Shown piece by piece: positions 32,001 through 42,595 of a stretch of 64,000 bases of DNA. Position 1 is the first letter of the stretch; each line of letters begins with the position of its first letter. The notes under the pieces are model-generated. The model had not been told where the DNA came from. It did not search any database and saw only the letters and a list, made by a program, of their open reading frames with translations. Position numbers and translations under genes: made by a program. Origin of the DNA: Oscheius tipulae (taxonomy: Eukaryota; Nematoda; Chromadorea; Rhabditida; Rhabditidae); contig JASJZH010000002.1 of assembly GCA_037178975.1 (NCBI GenBank), positions 8,483,501 through 8,547,500 of the forward strand, read 5' to 3'.

Positions 32001-34703
32001 AAAAGGAAAGGAAGCAGGCTGTGGCCAACAACATTGCCACGCTTGAACGTGCCCGAGCAGCCGAATCCGTCCAAGTCAACCTCCTGTTCGAGTTCCAGCA
32101 GCACCGCTTCGAGAAGGCTCGCGAGGAGATCAAAGCCGGTATCAGCGAGGCCGAGAAGAATCTGAAGAGGTTAGTTGGTTGTCTTCTGTTCCTCTGGGGT
32201 TTTAGACCTCTTAAAGGGGTTTTGAATCGGTTTATTGCGCCATTCTTAGACCAATTAGTGTTGTAGCAACTCCCAGTTTGAAAACGAGAGAAAAAAGTAT
32301 TTGAAAAATGGAAAAGCAAAATTTTTGAAATTCCCTCTGGAAAAGGAAAAATTTGTGACCATGAAATTTTTTACGCTGACAATATGGGTAATCAGGATAT
32401 TCATGGCCGGATCCTCGTAACGTTCAATTTTTTCCATTTTGCCAATTTTCTAAAGTTTTCAGTCATTTTCTCAGCATGAAATCAAATTTTCGAGTTCAGC
32501 GTAAAAAGTTTCACCAGTAAAGTATAGTCTGTTCACAAAAAACAACCAAACGACCAGGCATCGCGGGCTTTTTTTTGGCGCGGATTCAAACAGCTCAAAA
32601 TTGGTTAGAATTTCAATAAGTTCATCTTTTCAATCATTTTTCTTCGTCTTTTACATAGTTTTTCTCCATTTTCGTTTGTTTTAACCGGAATATTCTGTTT
32701 TAACAAAAAACAAAACGGAAAAATAGCTAAAAATACGGGAAAAGATGAAATTGTTTGATGAACGAAATACTTGAAGCTAATTTTTAGCCCTTTGAATCCG
32801 CGCCAAAAAAAGCTCGCGATTCCTGGTCGTTTGGTTGTTTTTTGTGAACAGACTATATTTAAGCAATGAAAACGCGGAAGTGTAAAAGGAAAAACGGCAA
32901 ACAACCAGTTTTGACAATAATTGTATGTTCTTTCATCCTTTCTCGTGTTGTACCGACAAGGTTTAAAAAAAGGCGGAGAACAATAGTTTGTAGCTGGAAA
33001 ATTACATAACATGTCTCATTTCAGGGCTCACAACACACAAGCCGACCAGGATACAATGAAGAAGAATCTCGGCGAGTGGAAGGCCGCTCTCGAGGAACTG
33101 GAAAAGATGGCCAAGGAGACGAAGAGCGAGTACGACAACAGTGCTGAGCTCGTCAAGAAGGGCCAGCTTCTTCTGTCGCATCTAGAGCTTCCGGTACGTT
33201 TTTCGTACTTGGAAAATAGGAAAAATTTGCAGCAGCCCACGCTTCCGACTCTCCCGAAGACGATTCGTCTGCCCCCGGTTCAGGTCGTCCAGCCGTCGAC
33301 GGTTGCCACCAGTCTCCCGGCGCCACAGATTGTCCCACCGCCAGCCGGAGTGATTGGACAGAGGGTCAGTGTCAATGGAGCTGGAGTCATTGGACAGCCG
33401 TCTTCTCGTCCGCAAGGTAAGAAGGTTTCGGCATTTTTTTGGTCTGGCCCGATCTTTTCTGCACCTGAGACGTATGTCTGATCTAGACGCATCATTTACA
33501 AAAAATCGAAAAAGTCATTTCTTTGCTTCCACACAAAGTTATGTCACTTTTATGCACATTTAGCGCAATGGTTGCTAAAAGCGACAGTATATCGCTGACT
33601 CTTTATCTGTGTTGGCGGCTCCTCATTTGTGTTCATTTGCTTCGGGGCAAAATCGTCGCGGCCTTTGCCTTCATAGCTCAGTCGGTTATAGTCCATTTCC
33701 AACCTCCAGCGGCACTTACGAATTCTTTAAAGGTAGAGTGCGAAAGGTTTCGCGAAGAAACAACAGTAACCCGGGCTCAGGCTAGCAGTTTTTTTCGTTA
33801 TTTTAGCGTGTTTTTACAGTTTTACAGTTGTTTTAACAACCACTAAAACTCCTTTTTCAGTATCTGCCCCTCCCTCGATGAACGGAGCCATGCCGGGACC
33901 TTCCTACAACTCTATGAAGATGTCCGAGCCGGGACCGGGTCCAACCAGCCTCAATCCTGCCTCCTCCCTGTGGAATTGGTCGTCACCACTGGAAGATGTG
34001 ACTTCGTCCGTGTTTCGTGATCTCTCCTCGGTCAGTGTGGATCAGAGCAGAGCACCACAGCCCCCCGGACCGACTTTCGAGGAATGGGCTCGTAATGAGT
34101 ACACTTCACAGGTTTGACTAATTTTTTTGACTGTTCCAGACTTCCGATGAGATATGACCGTCTGAAATTTTTGGGGTTAGTCATTCACAGGGGGCTAACC
34201 ACGGAATGGTCAGTGGTGCCCTGCTTGGATTTCGCTCGTTTTTGGGGTATGAAGTAAGGCTAGGCGAGAGAAGAACAACCGTATACATCAATCTTGCCTT
34301 AACGCATATTTGCCTGAGCAAGGCTCTCCGAAGTTGCGCGCGCGGAGATTGGAGAACAACTCTGCCATTCCCTAGTAAAGACATATCATTTTAGGAATCA
34401 TTTTTATGCACTTTTCTTCTTAAAAGCTCAAAATGCTCGCTTTAATACCCTTCGTGGCTACAAACAGGCGCGTAGACATTTCTACCAAGAATTTCGGGCG
34501 GTTATATCTCTCATCGGACTCGCTTCGGCCTAATATACCTTCAAATTTTGCAGAATCTGAACCGCTCGATGTACGCCGGTCCTCAAGCGCCGCCTGTGAA
34601 TTGGGCCAGCTCGCCCGGATGGCAGCAGGGTCGCCCGAGCAGTGCCAGTATGGCTCAGCAGCCGCAGCAGTACCGCGGAATGCCTCCCTACCCCTTCCAA
34701 TAG
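23026..34703 (+). CDS. MATH-domain protein with long coiled coil and Pro-rich tail, 21 exons, 1318 aa
   Basis: Exons: 23026-23072, 23118-23426, 24148-24246, 24346-24484, 24529-24617, 26547-26761, 26807-26987, 27483-27671, 27766-27866, 28124-28245, 28416-28541, 29151-29339, 29387-29503, 29547-29657, 30265-30591, 31124-31542, 31747-32169, 33025-33193, 33233-33416, 33861-34111, 34554-34703; all phases agree. Residues about 93-228 form a MATH/TRAF-like domain of the USP7 kind (GFFLQCCPE, WSCKADAEMRLL, SKENDWGYSCFMTWADV), but no ubiquitin protease domain follows. Next come a charged region, an acidic Ser/Asp/Glu-rich region (about 360-540) and a helical middle. A long coiled coil (about 790-1090, Lys/Glu-rich) is followed by a Pro-rich C-terminus. 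I do not recognise a named orthologue; an adaptor or cytoskeletal role is possible. More 5' exons are not excluded. Confidence 0.85.
23590..23870. repeat. Dispersed inverted-repeat element, copy 1 (MATH intron 2)
   Basis: It starts GAGCGCTTTTTTCAAACGGG and contains a paired inner motif: TTTTTCGGTTCTTTACAC near 23656 and, inverted, TAAAGCACCGAAAAATG near 23822. Related copies lie at 28655-28800 and 38050-38690. Confidence 0.55.
24992..25782. repeat. Nonautonomous DNA element with ~148-bp imperfect terminal inverted repeats
   Basis: 24992-25139 is the imperfect reverse complement (about four in five bases by eye) of 25636-25782. Matching blocks include CTTCAAACTTATCGG, CTGGAGGTAGTG and ACTTTTGGGACCTGTA. 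The outer ends read CATAAGCAATGTCC and GGACATTACTTATG. It sits in MATH intron 5, and no transposase ORF is present inside. Confidence 0.7.
25837..26019. repeat. 183-bp MITE-like element with perfect 31-bp inverted ends
   Basis: ATTCTAACTATGTTTATTGT at 25837 opens a 31-base arm (25837-25867), perfectly inverted at 25989-26019. It lies 55 bases after the preceding inverted-repeat element in the same MATH intron 5. Confidence 0.8.
28655..28800. repeat. Dispersed inverted-repeat element, partial copy 2 (MATH intron 11)
   Basis: It carries GTAGACGTTTCTGGGGTAG, GAGTCGATTGAATACACTTA, TGTAAAGCACCGAGAAATG and a GCGGGACCCG...AACGCGCTC end. This equals the right half of the elements at 23590-23870 and 38050-38690. 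Confidence 0.5.
32523..32857. repeat. 335-bp MITE with long terminal inverted repeats (MATH intron 17)
   Basis: The ends are TATAGTCTGTTCACAAAA and its exact complement. The arms extend about 90 bases with few mismatches (CAACCAAACGACCAGGCATC, GGCGCGGATTCAAA). Terminal TATA suggests insertion at TA. A fragment of the same terminus, TATAGTCTGTTCAAAATAGC, is at 38103. Confidence 0.8.
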
Positions 34704-35341
34704 CTTTTTTCCTACTTTTTGATCTATCTTGACCTTCTCTCTATCTCTCTTAATTTGCTTGTGTGAGCGTATCCCATTCTGCCCCTCGCCAACTCGTTTC
34801 GTACTCTAAGCCCCGCCCTCTGGTTACATAGTGTTAATAAATTTCATTGATTACTGATAATTATATTATTGTTCGTGTTGATCAATGAAGTTTCTATTTG
34901 AATGTTAGACTACAAGGGTTTTTTGTTATTGTGCTAATATGGTTTGCGGCTTCCTAAGTATCTGCAATTTTTAATCTTTTGCTTGTTCGGCGAGACCTCA
35001 AATGCTTATTTTCACTGCAGTTTGGTTAAAGAACATAGCTGAATGTCATCTACGCGTCTGCTTTGACATGCTTTGTATAATTCGGTAGACTGGCTAATTT
35101 AGAATAGGAACCACAATTTTTAGCTGTGGGATACTAGACGTTCACAAAAAGTTTTTAGAGATCCTATTTCTTTTTTCCACGCAAGACACAATAGCATTCG
35201 TCCCATTTTCGGTTTACCTAGCAAACTTGATTGTAAGCTGTTTTTCCGTGACGGTATGGTCTAAAATCTCTATGAGACTCTCGAAAGTTTTTTTTTGATA
35301 ATTTACACGCCCTATCATTGACTCTTGTTTTACAGGAATCT
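34704..35341. other. Intergenic/intercistronic stretch with polyadenylation signal
   Basis: An AATAAA at 34836-34841 lies 133 bases past the MATH gene stop. About 500 further bases without coding potential lead to an acceptor TTTTACAG at 35328-35335, just before the paralogue's first exon. Confidence 0.5.
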
Positions 35342-38300
35342 ATGCTAGCCGCCAAAATAGAGCCCTACTTCCAGACGGAGGAGTTCCGTCGCCTGAGGGA
35401 GGTCGTGACCGTGATCGTCGTCCGTCTTATCACTTTTCTCCAAAACTGGGCCCATGACAGCGTCGAGCTGAAGAAGAGCCTTGAGTACGCGCGGGAAGTC
35501 GTCTGCCGGGTGAAGAGACACGTGATGGAAATCTTCGAGACGAGCGCCATGGCTGCCGCCGAGGAACGACTGCAGACGCTGAAAGGCCTGTTGACCACGA
35601 TGACGGAGAACTACACGACCGAGATCAGCCGGTTTGAGAAGGTTTGTATCCGGAACTGTGGCATAACTTTGGGTGGAATAAACATGGTATTAGCTGTTGC
35701 ACATTGATAGTACACTGAATTTTGTGGAAAATCGGAGCGAGAGTATGTTCCAATTTGGAGGAGACTGCTAGCTGAACACCGCTAAACTCTATTGGAAAGC
35801 TATATGAAGGGCCTTGCCTCAGGAATGCGACATACTAGGAAATAGTGTAACTGGTTACGTAGCTGAAAAACTTCATTTTGAGCAACTTCCACCTTCTCGA
35901 GGAGACTACTGTTCTCACTGAAGCCTGTTTTTTTGGACAACTGCAGATATTCGCCTTAGGCACGGAAAAGGTCGGACCCGGCCGATATCTTTTTCATTTT
36001 GTGATATTGTGCAAATTTGTAGCATTTTTTATGCTCTACAATATTTTCAACGAGAAGGCATCATAGGATGAAAAAGGAACGTAATATTAGCCGGTTGCCG
36101 ACAACTACTGGTCGGCAACCTGAAAGAGATAATTTGTAGGAACTGCACGAATGTTCCAAACTGTGGCAAACAATTCTTTCAACCATTGACAGATTGCAAT
36201 CAGCATCCAATTATTGTCGTCGTGTCGTCAAGTCCATATGTTTCAGATGCAAGTCGAATGCCTCGAACAGCAGAAGAAGTTCAAAAACGCTCAGGGTGAG
36301 GTGGAAAAGCTCAAGGCGAAGCTCCAGGACAGTCGCAGTCAGGCCCACAGGGCCGAAAAGAAAGCCAAGGACGAAGAGTCAGTTCATTTTTTCCCTCTTC
36401 CACCCTTTTTCTAGCCTTTTTAGTAACAGCAAATTTTAGGACACGCTGTTCGCAATTACTGGCCGAGAAGACGAAACTGGACAAGGAGCTGCAGACGGTG
36501 GTCACGGAGCTCACAGCGTTGAGGAAGAAGTCGACAGAGGAGCGTGGGCTTGCCCAAAAGCAGAAGGAACGCGATCAGGAGCGAATTCGACAGCTGGAAT
36601 ACGAGAAATTCGAGAAGGATGGCGAGAGGGACCGGCTGAAGAAGGCTTTTGAGGAGCGCTTGGGTGAAGCCCGTTCCCGCGAGATCAAAGCTGAGAAGGA
36701 GCGAAAACAGGCCGTGGTGAGCTCCACAGGAGCCAGAGAGAGGGCTCGCACTGCCGAAGTCGGACAGATTCGACTCACCTACGAGCTGCACGAGAAACGC
36801 TTTGAGCGAGCCCGAGAGACGATTCAGCAGGGACTCGGAGAGGCCGAGAAGGCTCTTATGAGGTAAATCTCTTTATTCTTACCTTGGGAGATTCTGGTCA
36901 CATAGTCGAATCCTAGGCACGTATCTCTGTCCTACATGACAACAAATTTGGAGAGAAACTAGTAGAAAAACGCGGAAATGGGCCAAAATGAAGCTAAGCC
37001 CCATACTTCATGTTTCAAGCTTTTGTGACGTTTTTTCGCCGTTTCTCTTAAGTATGTTGCTAAGTGGGCTTTCTTGATCGTGGAATTCGATTTTAACGTC
37101 AAAACATCAAAAAAGTGGTCGCAAATAGGCTTAAATAGTGAAACAGCTGAGAAAGTCACGACCAATTTTTAAAATGCGTGACGGGAGCCTTTTGGCGGGA
37201 AGAGAGACAGCCCTTAAACTGCCGCTCTTCTACAGCTAGACAACCCGGAGGCCACATCCGCTATTTTTTTGACTGTTTGGAGGCCTGAAACCTCTAATAA
37301 TTATTACTTCCTCTCAACCCGAAAATCTCATTTTAGACCCTACAGTTCGCCGTCGGATCTGAACCTCTATCGCAAAAGTCTCGCCGATTTCAAGGTGGCC
37401 TCGGACGCCCTGGATCAAATCGTCACCCAGACGAAGGTCCACTACGACAACGCGGCCAGGTCCATCTGGAAGGGACAGCATCATCTCGCTCATATTGAGC
37501 TCAACGTGAGAGTTTTCTACCTCCTCCTTTTGCAAGAAACATCAAAAGCTTGGAATCCGTTCAATTTCTAGGTCCCCATCCTGCCAGCACTTCCCCAGGT
37601 CCTCCGTCTTCCGCCTGTACAGATGCCCGCCTCAGCTCCAGCTCCTCCCGTCGTCAGCTCGCATCCTCCCGGAGCCATTGGTCAACATCGCTCGGGCTCG
37701 GCTCCCAACTCTCCCCATCCCGGTGGTAGGTGCTCATCATTCTTCTGCAGCTTCCAGTAATTATGTACATATTTTAAAGCGAGCGTATGCCCCTCGTTCG
37801 AATTTTTTAGGCGTACGAGAAAATTGAGAAAAATGATGGTTTTTCAACTAACTTTTGAAGCAAAGCATGTTTTTGAAGGTTTCATCAAAGGGCAAAAAGG
37901 TCTAACCCATGCGGGTATCGAACCCGAGTCGTTTAAACTTGTAGTAAGCCATGACAGCAAAGGCCTCCCCTGAGATATTGGAACTGTGTTAGTCAGCCCC
38001 ATCATAGGATTAGTCATACGCTTGCTTTAATAGGTCACTTTCAATATGGAGGAGATGGCGGAACACTTTTTTCTCAAACGGGTCCCGCCACGAACTTCCC
38101 TCTATAGTCTGTTCAAAATAGCATTTTTCAAATCATCGCGGCTGAAAACGCGAGGCGTTTTGAACAATTTCAGATTTTCGAGAATTTATTTCTTCGTTTT
38201 TCTCCGGAATCTGACAGGAAAAGCAGCGAAAAATGTAGAAAACCAAAGTGGGAAGTTTCAGAGAAGTTTAAAAACGGCCAAAACGGCACGTTTTTTTCAT

Positions 38301-39697
38301 CGCAATCGTTCGAAAATGCTATTATTTTTTAACTTCGTATGTTTTGCATTTTTCGATGGTTTATATACATTTTTTGACTTCTAGCTATATTTAATCGACA
38401 CAGGGCCAAAAACTACCCAAAAATATCCACTTCGACGTCAAAAATGACAAGAATAAGGGAGAAAATTGATGGAAGGCTGGTATTCTTAATCTTTTTCTTA
38501 TTTTCTACATTCTTCATTTTTGACGACGAAATGGATATTTCTGGGATAGTTTTTGGTCGTGAGTCGATTACACGCACTTAGAAGTCATAAAAATTTGTGT
38601 AATGCACCTAAAAATGGAAAATATGCGTATAGGAAGAAGTCTAACGGGATCCATTGGAAAAAAAGCGTTCTGAGTTTTCGCGGGACCTAAATCTTCTTGT
38701 AATGACAATCTTCCAGAACTGCTTTGTTCGCGCGATCCATACGCGTATACGATGCGTGCCTACGAGGAGGAGGAGGAGCAGCAGACTTTCTCGATGAACA
38801 GCGACTCGGTTTGGAGATGGAGAGGCCCTGGAGGTGATGCGGCCTCGTCCGTCTACTCTGAGCCCTTCCAGAGCATCAATGCTGAGCTGACTTCCGACGA
38901 TTGGCCCGACTACGAACATGGCGACTTTGTCCGAGCTGTAAGTCGATTTCTAGTTCTGTCTAAAAGTTCAATTCGTAAATCTTCGTAGCGAGACCCACTA
39001 ACATCAAAATGGATTGTAATCATAATTATTGAATGGCTGTTACACGCGTGGATGTAACTTTGTGAGGGCAAAACGACCAGGCATTTGTCTCACCTCCGGA
39101 AAAGCGGGCCGAGCCGGGCCTATTTTCAACGCGGTAGCGCAAAAGAAATCAGCCAGCTCGGCGGGTCAAGGTTGAATTTTTCACATTGCTACGTTCTGCG
39201 AAGTTGTAGCTTTTTTCTGAACATTGCAAAGTTAAAAAAATGTAATCTTGACCCCTGAACGCTTGTTTTTGTGTTGATTTGACGGCGAATCAATTTAAAG
39301 AGAAACTAGAGTTACGGGTTTTTGCAGTTCCTGCAGCCAAAATTCAAATTCAAAAAGCGGTCGTTTCCCCTGTACCCGCAAAGTTACTGTCCCTTTGGAA
39401 AAACTCTACAAAGTTGTGCATTACAAGAAGTTATGACTCCAGTTGAGATCGAACCCGGATTGTACGCGTAAGAGCCCTTGTATCAATAAAAATGGGTCTC
39501 GCAACAATACATGATTGCGGATTGAACCTTCCGGTTAAATCAAACTATAATACCATTTTAAGGACACAAATTCGCTGTACGTCAACAGTCTCTTCTCGTC
39601 GAGATGGTCCAATACGGCTGTAGGAGGCAATAACAAGCATCTCTCGACGTCCTCAACTCCCTCGAATTGGCCTCCGCCGCCTCCCTACCAGCATTAG
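35342..39697 (+). CDS. Coiled-coil protein, tandem partial paralogue of the MATH gene 3' half, 7 exons, 510 aa
   Basis: Exons: 35342-35641, 36247-36377, 36440-36862, 37337-37505, 37572-37725, 38717-38937, 39563-39697; phases close. Exons 3 and 4 are 423 and 169 bp, exactly the sizes of exons 17 and 18 of the upstream gene, and encode the same blocks (KKSTEERGLAQKQKERDQE against KKSNEERNNAKKQKDRDHE; SREIKAEKERKQAV against SRENKAEKERKQAV). It lacks the MATH domain and acidic region, and its Pro-rich C-terminus has diverged. The chosen ATG follows a TTTTACAG acceptor by 6 bases, so it could be trans-spliced. The first exon is also in phase 0 with exon 15 of the upstream gene, so it might instead be an alternative 3' cassette. 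Function unknown. Confidence 0.8.
37903..37980 (-). repeat. tRNA-like (decayed SINE or pseudo-tRNA), intronic
   Basis: The minus strand has a B-box, GGGTTCGATACCCGC, with an upstream region that could have been an A-box. No folded cloverleaf of normal length is convincing. It lies in an intron of the paralogue gene. Confidence 0.35.
38050..38690. repeat. Dispersed inverted-repeat element, full-length-looking copy 3
   Basis: The left end GAACACTTTTTTCTCAAACG followed by GGTCCCG is matched in inverse at the right end near 38645-38690. Inner pairs TTTTGCATTTTTCGATGG / GTAATGCACCTAAAAATG and ATCCACTTCGACGTCAAAAA / TTTTTGACGACGAAATGGAT also face each other. About 640 bp with no ORF; it lies in intron 5 of the paralogue. 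Confidence 0.55.
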
Positions 39698-39956
39698 ACT
39701 CTCCTCTTTATATTATTTTTATTGTTAATCTGCTACAGATATCTTACACCCCTCCCACACCTCCCTAACCTCTGTCACTAGCTAGTCCTACGTGGTCGCT
39801 CTTTTGCAAAATAACACTTCTCTCATTTGTCTCTTCTTTTTTTGTATTCAGGTATTGAGAAAATTCATTTTTATTTGTCCGAGCGAAGGATGTGGACAAA
39901 AAAACCTCTCTCCAGACAAGGTCTTACAAGTGTTTCATGGCAACAAAATATTTCCT

Positions 39957-40026
39957 CGGACCGTGTATCGAACCTAGGACCTTTTGTTCCGTCAAAGTTC
40001 CAACCGACTGAGCTATAAAGGGAGGT
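39957..40026 (-). repeat. tRNA-like sequence (SINE head or pseudo-tRNA)
   Basis: The minus strand reads TTATAGCTCAGTCGGTTGGA (A-box) and, 28 bases on, TAGGTTCGATACAC (B-box), at normal tRNA spacing. The outer stem does not pair well, so a tRNA-derived repeat is more likely than a functional tRNA. Confidence 0.5.
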
Positions 40027-40228
40027 TCGCACCCAGACTCTGATAGGTACACGAATCTGTCGCTGACTTAGTGGAATGGAGCATGTTTCGACAATATTCT
40101 GTCTTTTAGGCCGCCCCCTGCGTCTCATTAACTGGGATGTATTCACCTCCACATTGCTGAGCCAATAAAATCTCTCCAAAGTTGCCATCGTTTTCTACGA
40201 AATTTCCGTTTCGGTCTTCCTCCTTTAG

Positions 40229-40593
40229 TCAACGGCACCACCTCTGCTGAAAGCCCCAAGACTGCTTGTCGGAATTTCAACAGCCGTCTTCAGCTCTACT
40301 ACAACACGCTCACAGCGGAAAAATTTGCGCCTCTGGTAAGAGACAGACGGCGAGAGAGACAGTGACAGAAATAGAGATTTTTTAGATATGTGACGATGAC
40401 GCGTCTCTCGAGATTGCCAAGTACAGAGTTTCCGCCAGGGGACACCGAGAACTGATTCTGGCCATCAAGGCCACAAAGTACGGAAGAATGAGCAACGTTC
40501 ATGTCAACAGTGCTCCGATGGGTCGGATAAAAGTTTACATCTTCTACGAGGGAACCTTTGACTACACGATGAAGGGACGTAAGGTCATCTTTG
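40229..40593 (+). CDS. Two unrecognised coding exons upstream of AP-2
   Basis: An exon at 40229-40335 (acceptor CCTTTAG, donor GTAAGA) and one at 40386-40593 (acceptor TTTTTTAG, donor GTAAGG) share one open frame of 104 complete codons. Visible stretches are RNFNSRLQLYYNTLTAEKF and GHRELILAIKATKYGRMSN, then IKVYIFYEGTFDYTMKGRK. The frame enters in phase 1 and leaves in phase 1. The exit phase matches the acceptor just before the AP-2 ATG (CAG-CC-ATG), so these could be upstream AP-2 exons, but no AP-2 feature is visible in them. They may belong to a separate or broken gene. Confidence 0.4.
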
Positions 40594-42595
40594 GTAAGGT
40601 CAATCCAGCAGTCGATTCAGAACGAAGGCACTAAGGGCTACCGTGTACATCAGTACAATCAGTCCCATTTGGAGTAGTGATATCTCATGAAGATTGGCAT
40701 AGGGATAATCACTGTTACTATCTCTGTCTCTCTGTCATCCACATACATCCCACTGATAATGAGAGTCTGGGGAGAGATCGGCGAATCAAGAATAGAGAGA
40801 CAGAGGCAGACCCTTTGAACTGAACTTTCCCAGCAGACAAAGCCTCATTGTCTGCAATACCATAGCCCTGGGTAACGCCGTCAAGATCCCGGAGTCATAA
40901 CGAACTGACCTGGGGCAATGGTCCCAGCCCCGAGGACTGCCTAATTGGTCGCGTCGATTAGATAGTCCCCCTTCTTCTAGGGGTCAGAAGCCGCCGCTTT
41001 TCCGATTGATTGTAACTTTTGTCTTCGTGCCCCCGGAATGCCGTACCGTTTTTGTGCCTACTGCTGCCCTCTGCCCCCCTACGAGAGAGTCGAGCGGCGA
41101 GCGACAGAACCGGTTTTCCATAAAATTCACTGACGGCAACTCTTTTCTAACCCCCGAGCACAAATGCCCACAATCGAGTGAGGCCATTCAAAGTAGTTTC
41201 GTAGTTCAGAGTCTCGCTTACTTTCTCTCAATACTCAATTTCCCACAGGTCTCATTAGGTGGCCCCTTCTTTTTGTTCTTCAATGGTCGAGAGAGTCAAT
41301 CTAGCACCTCTGAGACTCACGGTATTTGTCTCTCTGTCTCTCTGTCTCCTTTGTCACTTTTGTCTATCTGTCTCTCTGCCTCTATGTCTCCCTCTCTATC
41401 TCTCTGTCTCTTTGTCTCTCTGTCGCTTGTCACTCCGTTCCTATTTCTGTCTCAGACTGTGTGTGTAACCCCCTCAGGAAAAACCTTTAACCTTTGAGCA
41501 CGGCGCTATTTGCCTTTGAGCCCCGACGGCACCCTGTGGCCTATCTGCCACCTCGATCAACTGTTTACCTCCCCAGGTTGTGCCCCCAACCTGCATTGGG
41601 TCATGGCCCAGGGATCAATCAATTGCTCTCTATCTCCTCTCCGAGTCCTTGAGCAATTAGAGTAGCCTGTGTTTTCCCGCGCAGCCCCACGTCAGAGTGC
41701 CCCCGCGGCAGACTCCACCCACCGCCTCATGACTGGAGGTAACTGTCGAAGCGCGGGGTTGGTTGACCAATTGCCTCGACGGTACCCCCTGCCTTTCCCT
41801 TCAGCCCATTGTTTTCTTCATCAACCTGATCGATTGTCTCTTTTTGTTGTTCAGTTCGGATGACCTTGGGGACGATTGGAGTTGACCAGTCTCAAAACAG
41901 TTTTTATCCGCTTCATGTATTTTTGCCAACCCTTGTTCGAATTGGTACAATTTCAACACAACCAGATTTGAAATACTGTGCTATTTGGACATCAATCACT
42001 TGGTCGTAAAGTTAGGGAACTTGTGGACAGACCCTGGTCGGGGGTATTTATAGTTTGCAGGCCCTTTGTCTTCTCCTCTGTCTGTCAGATCTCAGCTGTA
42101 AACTGAAAAATAAATAAGAGAAACCTCAAAAGCTTCGGTCGGCTAAAAGAAAATGGGAATCGGACCTAGGTTGTCTGGACGTCAGTCGGGTCTCTTACCA
42201 GGCATACAAAGCGACACCCAGATTTTTGTTGAGCCTAACCATCACTGATTTGGAGAAAACTATGACCGGAAAAGCAAAACCGGTAGTTTGCATCCACATT
42301 TTCGGATTCTATTAATGGTTTCCGAGCATAGCGGTGCTCCATACACATTGTAGCCCTTGATATGGTCTTTCAAAAATGTCCTTCTTCTTTCTAAACGATA
42401 GGATCAAAGAGGAATAAAAGGCTCCAAAATATCGATTTCAAGCCTCTTATTTAGTTCAAAGTGCTACCACAGCTTTTAGTGCGTCTGGCTTTTGTCTGGA
42501 ATGGTGGTCTTCGGGTTATGCTGAGAAACCACCTGCTATTTCATTTTTTGTCTTCCTACCCTAAGCTCCTCTCTCCTGACACTCATCTTTCAGCC
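40594..42595. other. 2-kb stretch, mostly noncoding, before AP-2
   Basis: It contains a CT-rich TCTCTGTC octamer tract (about 41331-41420) and a possible minor exon 41251-41321 flanked by CCACAG and GTATTT that I could not join in frame. A minus-strand tRNA-like segment lies near 42140-42225 (TGGTAAGAGACCCGACTGAC ... TAGGTCCGATTCCC). It probably includes the AP-2 promoter or a long first intron. Confidence 0.4.

Noticed and set aside
31124-32169. Myosin/tropomyosin-like coiled coil
   Set aside because: The Lys/Glu-rich heptads resemble many coiled coils by composition; no motor or tropomyosin-specific motif is present and the N-terminal part is a MATH domain.
39957-40026. Functional tRNA gene
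   Set aside because: A- and B-boxes are present, but the acceptor stem does not pair and no terminator follows directly.
41331-41497. ORFs in the CT-rich tracts encoding Ser/Leu/Cys-rich proteins (also 46616-46816, 54946-55146, 55648-55914, 56845-57122)
   Set aside because: They are translations of the TCTCTGTC octamer, open in several frames, with no domain or conserved start.
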